NCBI GenBank assembly: GCA_905339275.1
Contig: CAJPFK010000038.1
Coordinates: 1 to 64,000, forward strand
Length of the DNA: 64,000 nucleotides
From: Methylophilaceae bacterium
Lineage (GTDB): Bacteria > Pseudomonadota > Gammaproteobacteria > Burkholderiales > Methylophilaceae
Direction of reading: 5' to 3'
Part shown: positions 9,117 to 19,253 of the stretch, piece after piece
Position numbering within the stretch: the first letter of the stretch is position 1
How the letters are laid out: every line of letters starts with the position of its first letter
Made by a program: the position numbers and the translations under genes
Notes under the pieces: model-generated
Databases searched by the model: none
The model's input: only the letters and a program-made list of their open reading frames with translations
What the model was told of the DNA's origin: nothing

Positions 9117-10679
9117 ATGACCCAGAAAATTCTCATCCTCGATTTCGGCTCCCAATACACGCAGTTGATCGCCCGCCGCGTCCGCGAGACAAATGTCTAC
9201 TGCGAACTGCATTCCTGGGATGTCGACGACGATTTCATCCGCAACTATGCCCCTGCCGGAGTAATCCTCTCCGGCGGCCCGAATTCCGTTTATGAGGATG
9301 AAACGCCTAAGGCGCCCAAAGCCGTCTTCGATCTCGGGGTGCCGGTGCTCGGTATCTGCTACGGCATGCAGGCCATGGCGGCGCAACTGGGCGGCAAGGT
9401 CGAAAACGCGGCCAAGCGTGAATTCGGTTATGCGGAAATCCGCGCGCGGGGCCACTCCGCCCTTTTCCGCGACATTCAGGACAGGACCAACGGGCAAGGC
9501 CACGGCTTGCTCGATGTCTGGATGAGCCACGGCGACAAGGTCACTGAATTGCCAGCCGGCTTCAGCATCATCGCCAGCAACGACTCAACCCCGATTGCCG
9601 GCATGGCCGATGAATCGCGCCGCTACTATGCCGTGCAGTTCCACCCGGAAGTGACCCACACCAGCCAGGGCAAGGCCATTCTCAGCCGCTTCGTGCATGA
9701 AATCTGCGGCTGCGACCGCTCCTGGAACATGCCGGATTACGTTGAAACCGCCGTTGCGCGCATTCGTAACGAGGTGGGCGATGACCAGGTGATCCTGGGC
9801 CTCTCCGGCGGCGTTGATTCCTCCGTGGCCGCCGCGCTGATTCATCGCGCGATCGGCGACCAGTTGACCTGCGTTTTCGTCGATAACGGCCTGCTGCGGC
9901 TGAATGAAGCCGAACAGGTGATGGAGACTTTTGCCAGGAACCTAGGCGTCAAGGTCATCCATGTCGATGCCAGCAGCAAATTCCTCGGCGACCTGGCGGG
10001 CGTGACCGACCCCGAAGCCAAACGCAAGATCATCGGGCGCGAGTTCGTGCACGTATTCCAGGAAGAATCCGCCAGGCTGCCGCAGGCAAAATGGCTGGCC
10101 CAGGGCACCATCTATCCGGACGTGATCGAATCCGCCGGCGCCAAGACCAAGAAAGCCCACACCATCAAGAGCCACCACAATGTCGGCGGCTTGCCGGAAA
10201 CCCTGCACCTGCAACTGCTGGAACCCTTGCGCGAGCTGTTCAAGGATGAAGTGCGCGAACTGGGCGTCGCGCTCGGCCTGCCGCATGACATGGTCTACCG
10301 GCACCCCTTCCCCGGCCCCGGCCTCGGTGTGCGCATTCTGGGAGAAGTCAAAAAGGAATATGCGGACCTGTTGCGCCGCGCCGATGCCATTTTCATCGAA
10401 GAATTGCGCAACTCGGGCTGGTATGAAAAAACTTCGCAGGCCTTTGCCGTGTTCCTGCCGGTAAAGTCCGTTGGCGTCATGGGCGACGGCCGCACCTACG
10501 ATTACGTGGTCGCCCTGCGCGCCGTGGTCACCAGCGACTTCATGACCGCGCACTGGGCAGAGCTGCCATACGAGCTGCTGGGCAAGGTCTCCAACCGCAT
10601 CATCAATGAAGTGCGCGGCATCAACCGGGTGGTCTATGACATTTCCGGCAAGCCCCCCGCAACCATCGAGTGGGAATAG
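9117..10679 (+). CDS. guaA: GMP synthase (glutamine-hydrolysing)
   Basis: Converts XMP, ATP and glutamine to GMP. The 520-residue protein has an N-terminal glutamine amidotransferase domain (catalytic Cys in GICYGMQ, His/Glu in FHPEV) and an ATP-pyrophosphatase domain with the P-loop GLSGGVDSS, followed by the dimerisation domain ending PPATIEWE. I chose the ATG at 9117 because [21 protein letters not shown] is the universal GuaA start; an in-frame start ten codons upstream adds an unconserved stretch. It closes the guaB-SIMPL-guaA operon. Confidence 0.97.
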   Translation: MTQKILILDFGSQYTQLIARRVRETNVYCELHSWDVDDDFIRNYAPAGVILSGGPNSVYEDETPKAPKAVFDLGVPVLGICYGMQAMAAQLGGKVENAAKREFGYAEIRARGHSALFRDIQDRTNGQGHGLLDVWMSHGDKVTELPAGFSIIASNDSTPIAGMADESRRYYAVQFHPEVTHTSQGKAILSRFVHEICGCDRSWNMPDYVETAVARIRNEVGDDQVILGLSGGVDSSVAAALIHRAIGDQLTCVFVDNGLLRLNEAEQVMETFARNLGVKVIHVDASSKFLGDLAGVTDPEAKRKIIGREFVHVFQEESARLPQAKWLAQGTIYPDVIESAGAKTKKAHTIKSHHNVGGLPETLHLQLLEPLRELFKDEVRELGVALGLPHDMVYRHPFPGPGLGVRILGEVKKEYADLLRRADAIFIEELRNSGWYEKTSQAFAVFLPVKSVGVMGDGRTYDYVVALRAVVTSDFMTAHWAELPYELLGKVSNRIINEVRGINRVVYDISGKPPATIEWE

Positions 10680-10773
10680 TGCATCACGGCAACTGCATCA
10701 GGACGGCTTTGCTGGCACCTCATATTGCCTCGCCCTCTAATCGCAGTTGTGCGCGACTGAATGGCAAAGCCTC

Positions 10774-11268
10774 ATGAGCCGCGGTTTCGTCAAGGAAGAT
10801 GATCTCGAGCATGCCGGCACCGATTTGCCGGAGCGCCCGCTCAGCGAGCACCCGAATTACGTCACGCCGCTCGGATTGCAGCAACTGGAACAGGAAACCT
10901 CCCGCCTGGAGAAGCTGCGTGCGCAGCTTGCCCCGCAGAAAGAGGACCCGCAGGTCCAGCAGCAATTAGCGATGGCGGAGCGCGACTTGCGCTATTTCCA
11001 GGCGCGCCTGGAGCAGGCGATCCTGGTTGAACCCGGCGGGCAGGATAAGGATAAAGTGCTCTTCGGCGCCACGGTGCAGGTTGAAGATGAAGAAGGCAAC
11101 CCCCATATCTTCATGATTGTAGGCGAAGACGAGGCGGATATTGCCGCTGGCAAGGTAAGCTGGATATCCCCGCTGGCAAAAGCCCTGCTTGGGCATAAGG
11201 TCGGCGATACCGTGATCTGGCACCGGCCTGTGGGCAATATGAACCTCGAAATCACCGGAATTGGATAA
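10774..11268 (+). CDS. GreA/GreB-family transcription factor with unusual coiled-coil tip
   Basis: The product is 164 residues. The C-terminal half is a Gre-type FKBP-like domain: VLFGATVQVEDEEG, HIFMIVGEDEADIAAGKVSW, ISPLAKALLGHKVGDTV. The N-terminal half has about 30 polar residues (SRGFVKEDDLEH, PERPLSEHPNYVTP) and then two helices that would form the coiled coil. The usual acidic GDLSENA-type tip that reaches the polymerase active site is absent; a shorter KEDP turn (residues 56-59) replaces it. The start at MSRGFV was chosen by conservation; nine codons upstream remain open. It may therefore be a Gre paralogue with altered activity rather than a classical cleavage factor. The nitroreductase gene follows 9 nt later. 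Confidence 0.8.
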   Translation: MSRGFVKEDDLEHAGTDLPERPLSEHPNYVTPLGLQQLEQETSRLEKLRAQLAPQKEDPQVQQQLAMAERDLRYFQARLEQAILVEPGGQDKDKVLFGATVQVEDEEGNPHIFMIVGEDEADIAAGKVSWISPLAKALLGHKVGDTVIWHRPVGNMNLEITGIG

Positions 11269-11277
11269 GGAGATCGA

Positions 11278-11880
11278 ATGGACGTTATCACCGCCATCGA
11301 AACACGCCGTGCCGTCAAGGCCTATGATCCTGAACACCGCATGACGCAGGATGAGATTGATAAACTCCTCTCGCTCGCCATGCTGTCGCCTACCGCATTC
11401 AACATCCAGAACTGGCGCTTCGTCGTGGTGCAGGATCAGGCGCTACGCAAGCAGATTCGCGCGGCAAGCTGGGATCAGGCGCAGGTAACGGATGCCTCGC
11501 TGCTCATCGTCCTGACTGCCGACCTCAAGTCCTGGGAAAAGCAGCCGGAACGCTACTGGAAGGATGCGCCGGAGCCGGTGCGCAATTACCTGGTGCCCGC
11601 GATCGATCAATATTACCGCGGCCACGAACAGGTGCAACGCGATGAAGCGATGCGTTCCTGCGGCATGGCCGCCATGACGCTGATGCTGGCAGCCAGGGAA
11701 ATGGGCTACGATACCTGCCCGATGGATGGCTTCGATTTCGATGCCGTCGCCAGGCTGCTTAACCTGCCGGAAGACCATACGCCGGCCATGTTCGTCGTTG
11801 TCGGCAAAGGCATCAAGGAAGCATGGCCGCGCGGCGGACAACTCAGCATGGATGAAGTGGTCATCCGCGACAGATTCTGA
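11278..11880 (+). CDS. Nitroreductase-family flavoprotein
   Basis: The 200-residue product has the FMN-dependent nitroreductase fold: an ETRRAVKAYDP start, the FMN-binding SPTAFNIQNWRF segment, the middle AAMTLMLAAREMGYDTCPMDGFD, and the near-terminal FVVVGKG strand. Members reduce nitroaromatics, quinones or flavins with NAD(P)H; the substrate here cannot be told. It has an AAGGAG ribosome site and is probably co-transcribed with the Gre-like gene. The protein is cytoplasmic and full length for the family. Confidence 0.9.
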   Translation: MDVITAIETRRAVKAYDPEHRMTQDEIDKLLSLAMLSPTAFNIQNWRFVVVQDQALRKQIRAASWDQAQVTDASLLIVLTADLKSWEKQPERYWKDAPEPVRNYLVPAIDQYYRGHEQVQRDEAMRSCGMAAMTLMLAAREMGYDTCPMDGFDFDAVARLLNLPEDHTPAMFVVVGKGIKEAWPRGGQLSMDEVVIRDRF

Positions 11881-11923
11881 TTTTTCCATCAGCACTTAAT
11901 TTCTATTTTTCAGGGTTTCAATT

Positions 11924-13516
11924 TTGCTTATTGCTAATAACATCACCATGCAGTTCGGCGCCAAGCCGCTGTTCGAAAATGTCTCGGTCAAATTCGGCGA
12001 AGGCAATCGCTACGGCCTGATCGGCGCCAACGGTTGCGGTAAATCCACCTTCATGAAAATTCTGGCCGGGGTGCTGGAGCCTACTGCCGGCAATATCTCG
12101 CTGGACAGTAACGAGCGCATGGCATTTCTGCGCCAGGACCAGTTCGCCTATGAAGACCAGCGTGTGCTGGATGTGGTCATGATGGGCCATGAACAGATGT
12201 GGCAGGCCAATGTCGAGAAAAACGCGATCTACATGAACCCGGAAGCAACCGAGGAAGACTACATGAAGGCCGCCGAACTGGAACACGTGTTCGCCGAATA
12301 CGACGGCTACACGGCAGAATCCCGTGCCGGCGAACTGCTGCTTGGTGTCGGCATCCCGATCGAACAGCACAACGGCCCCATGAGCGCCATTGCACCGGGC
12401 TGGAAACTGCGTGTCCTGCTGGTGCAGGCGCTGTTTGCCAACCCGGATATCCTGCTGCTCGACGAGCCGACCAACAACCTGGATATCAATACCATTCGCT
12501 GGCTGGAAGACATCCTGAACAACCGCGACTGCACGATGATCATCATCTCGCACGATCGCCACTTCCTCAATCAGGTCTGTACGCATACCGCCGATATGGA
12601 TTACGGAAAACTCACCGTGTATCCCGGCAATTATGATGACTTCATGGAAGCCTCGACCCAGGCACGTGCGCAGCAGGCGAAGGATAACGCCAAGGCCAAA
12701 CAGCAAATCGCCGACCTTCAGGACTTTGTGCGCCGTTTCTCGGCCAATGCCTCGAAGGCCAAACAGGCCACCAGCCGCGCCAGACAAATCGAAAAAATCA
12801 AGGTGGAGGATATCAAGCCCTCCAGCCGCCAGTATCCATTTATCCGCTTTGAATACGATGACAGGGACAAACTGCACCGCAACGCGGTCGAGGTGCAGAA
12901 ACTCAGCCACGGTTTCGATCGAATGCTGTTCAATGACTTCGACCTGATGGTGGAAGCCGGTGAAAAAGTCGCCATCATCGGTGAAAACGGTGTCGGTAAA
13001 ACCACGCTGCTGCGTTGCCTGGCTGGCGATCTGCAGCCCAGGCACGGCACGATCAAATGGGCGGAAAAAGCAAAACTGGGCTATTTTGCGCAGGATCATG
13101 AATACGAGTTCGAGAAAGGCGAAACCCTGTTCGACTGGATCACGCAATTCACCCAGCCCGGGGATGACGACCAGGTCGTACGCAGCATGCTGGGCCGCCT
13201 GCTGTTCTCCGGCGAGGACAGCAAAAAGTCGGTGAAGGTGCTATCCGGCGGAGAAAAAGGCCGCATGCTCTACGGCAAGCTGATGCTGGCGCGCTCCAAT
13301 GTATTGCTGATGGACGAACCGACCAATCACATGGACATGGAATCCATCGAGGCGCTGAATACGGCACTGGATAAATACAAAGGCACGCTGTTCTTCGTCA
13401 GCCATGACCGTGAGTTCGTCAGCTCGATTGCCACGCGGATTCTGGAGATCAAACCCGATGGCATCGTTGACTACACAGGCAACTACGAGGATTACCTTGC
13501 CAGCCAGGGCTTGTAA
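11924..13516 (+). CDS. ybiT: ABC-F family ATPase YbiT
   Basis: The 530-residue protein has two ABC ATPase domains and no membrane segments. Walker A motifs are GANGCGKST and GENGVGKTT; Walker B motifs are [11 protein letters not shown] and [11 protein letters not shown]. The second signature is LSGGEKGR, while the first is the degenerate APGWKLR form characteristic of the YbiT branch. The linker carries [24 protein letters not shown] proteins of this type act on the ribosome as translation factors. The start is TTG; no ATG fits the conserved [12 protein letters not shown] beginning. It ends one base before the convergent HD-GYP gene, with no terminator between. Confidence 0.95.
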   Translation: MLIANNITMQFGAKPLFENVSVKFGEGNRYGLIGANGCGKSTFMKILAGVLEPTAGNISLDSNERMAFLRQDQFAYEDQRVLDVVMMGHEQMWQANVEKNAIYMNPEATEEDYMKAAELEHVFAEYDGYTAESRAGELLLGVGIPIEQHNGPMSAIAPGWKLRVLLVQALFANPDILLLDEPTNNLDINTIRWLEDILNNRDCTMIIISHDRHFLNQVCTHTADMDYGKLTVYPGNYDDFMEASTQARAQQAKDNAKAKQQIADLQDFVRRFSANASKAKQATSRARQIEKIKVEDIKPSSRQYPFIRFEYDDRDKLHRNAVEVQKLSHGFDRMLFNDFDLMVEAGEKVAIIGENGVGKTTLLRCLAGDLQPRHGTIKWAEKAKLGYFAQDHEYEFEKGETLFDWITQFTQPGDDDQVVRSMLGRLLFSGEDSKKSVKVLSGGEKGRMLYGKLMLARSNVLLMDEPTNHMDMESIEALNTALDKYKGTLFFVSHDREFVSSIATRILEIKPDGIVDYTGNYEDYLASQGL

Positions 13517-14632
13517 CTAAAGGCCGTCATCCGTGTATTGCAGGGCGATTTTGCGGAAATCGCCGGCAAGTTCAACAAACGCATCCACCACATCGGGGTC
13601 GAAATGCGAGCCGCGCCCAGCCACGATCATGCTGTGGGCCTCGGCATGGGAATATGGCTCCTTGTAAACCCGGCGGCTGATGAGGGCATCATAGACATCG
13701 GCCAGCGCCATCAACCGGGCTGAAACGGGGATATCGTCCCCTTTCAGCCCTTGCGGGTAGCCGCTGCCATCCCATTTTTCATGGTGGGATAGCGAGATTT
13801 CGCGGGCATACTGCAGGAAGTTGTGCGAGCTCCCTTCGATGCGTTTTTCAGCCTCCATCACCGCATGGCATCCCAATATGGTATGCGTTTTCATGACTTC
13901 AAATTCTTCAGGCGTCAATTTTCCCGGCTTCAGGAGAATATGGTCGGGTATGCCCACTTTGCCGATATCGTGCAAGGGAGCGGATTTGTATATCAAGTCA
14001 ATGATGTGTCGATTCAGATACGCGGCAAACCTGGGGTGGTATTGCAGGCGCTGCGCCAGGACACGCACATAATTCTGCGTGCGGCGGATATGGTTGCCAG
14101 TCTCGTTATCACGCGTTTCAGCCAGTGAGGCCATTGCCAGAATCGTCGCATCCTGGATCATGGCGACTTCCCGGGTTTGCATCTGTACCTGCTGTTCCAG
14201 ATAGGATTTCTGGTCCTTGAGGATATCACGCGCCACCTTGAGTTGCAGGTGCGTATTGACCCGCGCCAGGAGAATCGGCGGACTGACAGGCTTGGTGACA
14301 TAATCCACCGCTCCCACATCGAAACCAAGCTGCTCGTCTTCCATGTGGACCTTGGCTGTCAGGAAAATAACGGGAATCTCGGCGGTATAGGGGTCGGCCT
14401 TCAACCGCTTGCAGACCTCATAACCGTCGATATCCGGCATCATGATGTCGAGCAGAATCAGGTCGGGGCGAGGCAGAACGCTTGCGATCTTGAGGCACAT
14501 CTCGCCGCTGATGGCCACCTTGACCACATAAAAGTCTTTCAGAAGCGCATTCATCACGGAAAGGCTATCGGGAATATCGTCCACGATCAGCACCGTTTTT
14601 TTGCTTACATGATGGTTTACTGCAATATTCAT
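13517..14632 (-). CDS. Response regulator with HD-GYP domain (probable c-di-GMP phosphodiesterase)
   Basis: The 371-residue product has a receiver domain at about residues 12-130 with phospho-acceptor Asp62 in LILLDIMMPDIDG and the conserved Lys in TKP. A linker leads to an HD-GYP domain with HD at 221-222 (APLHDIGKVGIPD) and HHEKWDGSGYP at 283-293. All residues known to bind metal and define active HD-GYP enzymes appear present, so hydrolysis of cyclic di-GMP is likely. Its start overlaps the end of the upstream hybrid kinase by 4 nt (ATGA type), so translation is coupled and the kinase is the obvious phospho-donor. Confidence 0.95.
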   Translation of the reverse strand: MNIAVNHHVSKKTVLIVDDIPDSLSVMNALLKDFYVVKVAISGEMCLKIASVLPRPDLILLDIMMPDIDGYEVCKRLKADPYTAEIPVIFLTAKVHMEDEQLGFDVGAVDYVTKPVSPPILLARVNTHLQLKVARDILKDQKSYLEQQVQMQTREVAMIQDATILAMASLAETRDNETGNHIRRTQNYVRVLAQRLQYHPRFAAYLNRHIIDLIYKSAPLHDIGKVGIPDHILLKPGKLTPEEFEVMKTHTILGCHAVMEAEKRIEGSSHNFLQYAREISLSHHEKWDGSGYPQGLKGDDIPVSARLMALADVYDALISRRVYKEPYSHAEAHSMIVAGRGSHFDPDVVDAFVELAGDFRKIALQYTDDGL

Positions 14633-17600
14633 ATGCTGTCCTTTTTCGACTTCAATGAATCCAGAACCACTTCTAATTGTTGCAATGCCGCTTCAAAATC
14701 AAACTGCTGAATAGCGCTTTCCAGAGGTACCAGATCAGTATCCGCAATGCAGGAACGAAATTCCTGGGCATGCTGCTCCCAGAATTCGACTGCCCTGGCA
14801 TCATGATTCGCCATGCGCCCGCGCAGTGCCAGCAGATAATTTTTGACTTTGCCGATGTCGGCCCGTTGTGTCAATAATTTTTTAGGTGGTTCATTTTTCT
14901 GCACTTTCTCAACCCAGACCCTGATGTTTGCAATGCAATGCGTCATGGCATTCGCAAACAGATCAAGCGTGTCCGCGGCCTCTCCACCTTCACTGATGAT
15001 GCGCTCCAGGTCGCCTGCCCGTGTTGCCAATTCAGTAGCGCCGATATTGCCTGCCAGCCCCTTGATGCTATGCGCAATCCGCTGGGCATCCAATCGTTGC
15101 CCGTTCAGCAATGCCTTCCTGATTTCATCCGTGTGGCTTTCATATACCGTTGCAAACTGCTGCAGCAATTGCCTGTAAAGTTTCCTGTTGCCCGCTACCC
15201 GTTGTAGCGCCTGCGCCACATCCAGGCCATCGATATGCATGTCTTCCGGTGCATGCCCGACATCCTGCCGGCGTTTTTCCACGCCTTGCGGCATTTCTCC
15301 GGTTTTCACCAGGCTGCTGAGCGTCTGATAAAGCACATCCGGGTCGATCGGCTTTGCGACATGCCCGTTCATCCCTGCAGCCAGGCAGCGTTCGCGGTCA
15401 TCCGCTGATGCATGGGCCGTCATCGCGACAATAGGCAGGTCGCGGAACCGCTCATCCCTGCGGATAGCGGATGTTGCGGCAAAACCATCCATTTCGGGCA
15501 TCTGCAAATCCATCAGTACGATGTCGAACCCGTCAGGATTCGACATGACCTTGTCGACGCCTTCCGCACCGTTGCCTGCAACATCGGTGCTGGCGCCCAC
15601 GCTCTCGAGCAGTTCGCGTGCGATCTGCTGGTTGATATCGTTATCTTCAACGATAAGTACATGTACGCCATCAAGACTGTAGTGCTTGCCATGCAAGGAG
15701 GCATGGATACCGGCTTCAGGGCGGGCATCCGGAGAATAGAGGCTGACCAGCATATCGACGAGGGTTGAATGATTGACCGGTTTTACCAGGAAACCTTCCA
15801 GATTCAGTGCCTGGGCCTCCCGCCGCACATCTTCACGGCCAAAAGCGGTGACCATCACAATTGCAGGCGTTTTTTGCAAGTCCAGATCCTGCTTGATGAT
15901 ACGCGCGGCTTCAATGCCGCTCATTCCCGGCATGCTCCAGTCCATCAGCACCAGGTCGAACGGCTTGCCGGGCAGCGACTGTTTGATCGCATCAAGCGCC
16001 TCTTCGCCCGAACTCACCTGTTCAATATCGAATGGAAGAAAAGCCATTTGCGTCGCCAGAACGCTCCTGGCCGCAGCATTGTCATCGACGATCAGCACAT
16101 GCAGCCCATTCAGTTCTTCCGGGATAATCCATGGGGTGGGTATATCCCTATCGACGCCGAACCAGGCTGTAAAATAGAAAGTGCTGCCTTTGCCCAGTTC
16201 ACTGCTAACCCAGATATTGCCGCCCATGAGCTCAACCAGCCTTTTACTGATGGTCAGTCCAAGCCCTGTCCCGCCGTATTTGCGCGTAGTCGAACAGTCA
16301 GCCTGGGTGAACGGCTGGAACAGCCTGCTGACCTGCTCCTGCGTCATGCCGATGCCGGTATCTGACACCGAAAACTGCAGCTTGACGTTGTTATCTGCAT
16401 GTTCAAGCAACTCAGCCAGGACGATCACTTCGCCCTTTTCAGTGAATTTGACGGCGTTACCGACCAGATTGAGCAGCACCTGCCCCAGACGAAGCTGATC
16501 GCCGACCAAACTCTGGGGAACGTCAGGATGAATGTCGAACAGGATCTCCAGGCTACGTTCGGACGCCTGTGGTGCGAGACCGGTTGACAGGTAATTGATC
16601 ATGTCATCCAGCACGAACGGAGTGTGTTCAAGCTCAACCCGGCCCGCCTCGATTTTGCTGAAATCGAGAATGTCATTGATGATGCTCAACAAACTCAGGC
16701 TGGCGCTGTGCATCTTGCTGAGATAATCATGCTGCTTGATTGACAGCCTGGTTTTCATCGTCAGGTGCGCCATGCCGATGATGATATTGAGTGGCGTCCG
16801 GATCTCGTGGCTCATATTGGCGAGAAACATCGATTTCGCACGCGTCGCCTCCTCCGCCATATCCTTGGCCTTGCGTAACTCTTCGGCAGCGTGCCGCTCT
16901 TCGGAAATATCCTCGAATTGCCAGACGCTGCCGCCGGAGGCATCGTTGGGGTCTATGGCATGCCCGGAAACACGACACCAGAAACGGCTGTCATCCTTGC
17001 GCTGTATCAACCACTCGCCCCTGTAGGTCTCACCCCGCCCAAGCACCGGATAGGCGATTTCACCCATCAGAACGAAGCTTTCCTCATCCGGGAACCAGAT
17101 GCGGCTCAACTTTCCTGTCAGCTCGTCAGGCCCATAGCCGAGCATGGCCTCCCAGCGGGCATTGCAACGCAGGACGTGGCGATTCCGCAGCTCGACAATC
17201 CCCAAAGGCGCTGAATCGAAAATCGCATTCTGCTGATAGATCGCATCCTGCAGTGCTTCATGTGCCTCGACCTGCGCGCTGATGTCGACAATCACGCCGA
17301 CAAGCCCCCCCGCCCGGCCATCCGAAAGGTGGAAGCCGCTTACCCAGTAAAGTACCTGGTGGGTTTTGCCATCGGCAAAATCCATCGGGATATTATGATG
17401 TGCCGTCAGCCCGTCTGAAATCATGCGGAGATCTTCCGCATGATAGGCAAGGCGCTCCGCTTCCGGCAGGTACTCCAGTTCGAGAACCGTCTTGCCGGCC
17501 AGGGAAGCGCTGGTCGTACCGAATACCTCTTCATAGGCTCGGTTACAGCCGATGAAACGCGCATCCGGCCCCTTGAAAAAGACCGGGCTGGGAATCGTGT

Positions 17601-19053
17601 TGATCAACTGCTGCAGGAACTCGTTCAGGTCGATCAACTGCTGCTCGGCATGCTTGCGATCGGTGATATCCTCAAGGTAGCCATTCAGGAACAATTCCCC
17701 TTTGAGCCCTTCCCGCGGCATGGCGCGTGCATGCATCCAGTGCAGCCGGCCGGCTGCTTGCACCCGGAACTCCTGCTCCCACGCCCGGCGCAATTTTCTC
17801 GATTGCTCCAGGCTGGCAGAGATCGCTTCCAGGTCTTCGGGAACGATATGTTCGAATGATGACTCGAGGCTGCTCAACATGGTTTCCGCCGGAACCCCCA
17901 CCATGTCTGCAGCGGTCTGATTGACGAAAGTCGTACGGCGTTTGCCGGCACCATCAAACAGCACCTGGAATACGCCTACCGGCAGATGATCGGTCAGATC
18001 GCGCAGGCGTTCTTCGGCATCGGTCAATGCACGGTGCTCTCTGAGCAGGCGCGATGCAAGGAACGCGAGCAGAAGCGATATTCCGAGTCCGGAAAAGATG
18101 GTCCAGTAAAGCTGACCGGTAAAGCGGCTGAATATCGAGGATTCCGAGTAGACGATGAATTCCCATTGGCGCCCGGCAAAATCCAGGGGCAACCTGAGAT
18201 CGTTTTCCGCCACCCGGTTTGCATAGGCTTCCATATCGGACCGGAAACCATTCCTGATGCCCTTGCCGTAATAGATCAATTCAGGTGTCGTAGTGGTGAT
18301 GTCAAAGAGCATGAAATCCACGCCCAGATAGCGGGCCTTCTTGTCTATCTTATTCAGAAGCCCTTCCAGCATCACGATACCGGAAACAAAACCAAGCACA
18401 TCGTCATGGGCCGCTGAATCATTCCGATAAACAGGCACATGAATCACGATACCCCGCTGTTCCCCATCCTGTTTCTGGTCCGGCAGAAGATTGGTTGCAA
18501 TCGCCTCGCCAATGACCGCAGCCTCTGTCATCGCTTTTTTCCTGATTTCGGTTGAGGCGCTGTCAAAACCGAAAAGCGTTTTTTCAGCCGGCTCGCCGAA
18601 ATAGATTGGAAAGTACTCCCGGCGTTCCGATGAGGTCACAAACGTCCCGGCCGCACCGTCATAGTCGCGAATTTCGAAATCAGGCAATCCCTCCTGCCTT
18701 GCCTCCATGACGAAGCGCTGGCGGTCTTGCGCCAATACCCGCGGGCGCCATTGCAGTTCATGTAATAAATCGCTGTTGTCCAATGCCCGTAATGCGAATT
18801 GCCTGAACTCATTGCGGCTGACGCTATCGCTGGCGTAAAACAGCCAGGTCGTCGCTTTGATCAGGCCGATGGCATGCTCCAGCTCTGCCTTGAAGATATC
18901 GCTCAGCTCCTGCCCCGAGGACAGCACCAGTTCGAGCTGGCGGGTGCGTAATTCTGTAGTATTGTATTGAGTGCGCGCAAAGGCAAAGGTGATAAGTAGT
19001 GCAACAAGGAATACAGCGGCAACCTTCAAGCGATCACGTCTGAGTTGTGGCAT
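14629..19053 (-). CDS. Hybrid sensor histidine kinase (CHASE-PAS-PAS-PAS-HisKA-HATPase-REC-REC-HPt)
   Basis: A 1474-residue inner-membrane sensor. A first membrane helix (about 10-26) and a second (about 316-338) bracket a periplasmic CHASE-like domain. Three PAS domains follow (about 350-470, 480-600, 610-725). HisKA has the phospho-His749 in FLANMSHEIRTPLN. The ATPase shows NAVKF, DTGIGM and GGTGLGL. Receiver 1 has Asp1038, receiver 2 has Asp1182, and an HPt domain carries His1328 in AHSIKGLAGNIG. About 100 further residues follow the HPt without a domain I recognise. This is a full internal phosphorelay, like BarA/ArcB relatives. The HD-GYP regulator gene overlaps its stop. The signal sensed is unknown. 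Confidence 0.95.
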   Translation of the reverse strand: MPQLRRDRLKVAAVFLVALLITFAFARTQYNTTELRTRQLELVLSSGQELSDIFKAELEHAIGLIKATTWLFYASDSVSRNEFRQFALRALDNSDLLHELQWRPRVLAQDRQRFVMEARQEGLPDFEIRDYDGAAGTFVTSSERREYFPIYFGEPAEKTLFGFDSASTEIRKKAMTEAAVIGEAIATNLLPDQKQDGEQRGIVIHVPVYRNDSAAHDDVLGFVSGIVMLEGLLNKIDKKARYLGVDFMLFDITTTTPELIYYGKGIRNGFRSDMEAYANRVAENDLRLPLDFAGRQWEFIVYSESSIFSRFTGQLYWTIFSGLGISLLLAFLASRLLREHRALTDAEERLRDLTDHLPVGVFQVLFDGAGKRRTTFVNQTAADMVGVPAETMLSSLESSFEHIVPEDLEAISASLEQSRKLRRAWEQEFRVQAAGRLHWMHARAMPREGLKGELFLNGYLEDITDRKHAEQQLIDLNEFLQQLINTIPSPVFFKGPDARFIGCNRAYEEVFGTTSASLAGKTVLELEYLPEAERLAYHAEDLRMISDGLTAHHNIPMDFADGKTHQVLYWVSGFHLSDGRAGGLVGVIVDISAQVEAHEALQDAIYQQNAIFDSAPLGIVELRNRHVLRCNARWEAMLGYGPDELTGKLSRIWFPDEESFVLMGEIAYPVLGRGETYRGEWLIQRKDDSRFWCRVSGHAIDPNDASGGSVWQFEDISEERHAAEELRKAKDMAEEATRAKSMFLANMSHEIRTPLNIIIGMAHLTMKTRLSIKQHDYLSKMHSASLSLLSIINDILDFSKIEAGRVELEHTPFVLDDMINYLSTGLAPQASERSLEILFDIHPDVPQSLVGDQLRLGQVLLNLVGNAVKFTEKGEVIVLAELLEHADNNVKLQFSVSDTGIGMTQEQVSRLFQPFTQADCSTTRKYGGTGLGLTISKRLVELMGGNIWVSSELGKGSTFYFTAWFGVDRDIPTPWIIPEELNGLHVLIVDDNAAARSVLATQMAFLPFDIEQVSSGEEALDAIKQSLPGKPFDLVLMDWSMPGMSGIEAARIIKQDLDLQKTPAIVMVTAFGREDVRREAQALNLEGFLVKPVNHSTLVDMLVSLYSPDARPEAGIHASLHGKHYSLDGVHVLIVEDNDINQQIARELLESVGASTDVAGNGAEGVDKVMSNPDGFDIVLMDLQMPEMDGFAATSAIRRDERFRDLPIVAMTAHASADDRERCLAAGMNGHVAKPIDPDVLYQTLSSLVKTGEMPQGVEKRRQDVGHAPEDMHIDGLDVAQALQRVAGNRKLYRQLLQQFATVYESHTDEIRKALLNGQRLDAQRIAHSIKGLAGNIGATELATRAGDLERIISEGGEAADTLDLFANAMTHCIANIRVWVEKVQKNEPPKKLLTQRADIGKVKNYLLALRGRMANHDARAVEFWEQHAQEFRSCIADTDLVPLESAIQQFDFEAALQQLEVVLDSLKSKKDSI

Positions 19054-19116
19054 ACGAACCCTTGCACTAGATTTGCCTGAGAATATAGCCGGATATGCTT
19101 CATATGCCTAGCGTGA

Positions 19117-19131
19117 AAATAATGATTATTT
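19117..19131. promoter_or_regulatory. Possible Fur-like operator in the kinase/efflux divergent region
   Basis: AAATAATGATTATTT is a perfect 7-1-7 inverted repeat that matches 11 of 15 positions of the TGATAATNATTATCA Fur core. It lies about 65 nt upstream of the kinase start and 120-140 nt upstream of the TolC-like gene. The AT-rich setting makes chance plausible. Confidence 0.3.
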
Positions 19132-19253
19132 GCTACAGGTCAACGCTAACCGCCCGTTTGACGTTAAATTATAATAATCGTGTTACAAACTGTTTATAGC
19201 GCCTGAACCAATAACCGTCGCCAACTATCTACAACCACAACTTGCCTCAATGA

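Noticed and set aside
11918-13147. 409-codon minus-strand open frame over ybiT
   Set aside because: It mirrors the codons of the well-supported ABC-F gene, has no ribosome site and no recognisable family.
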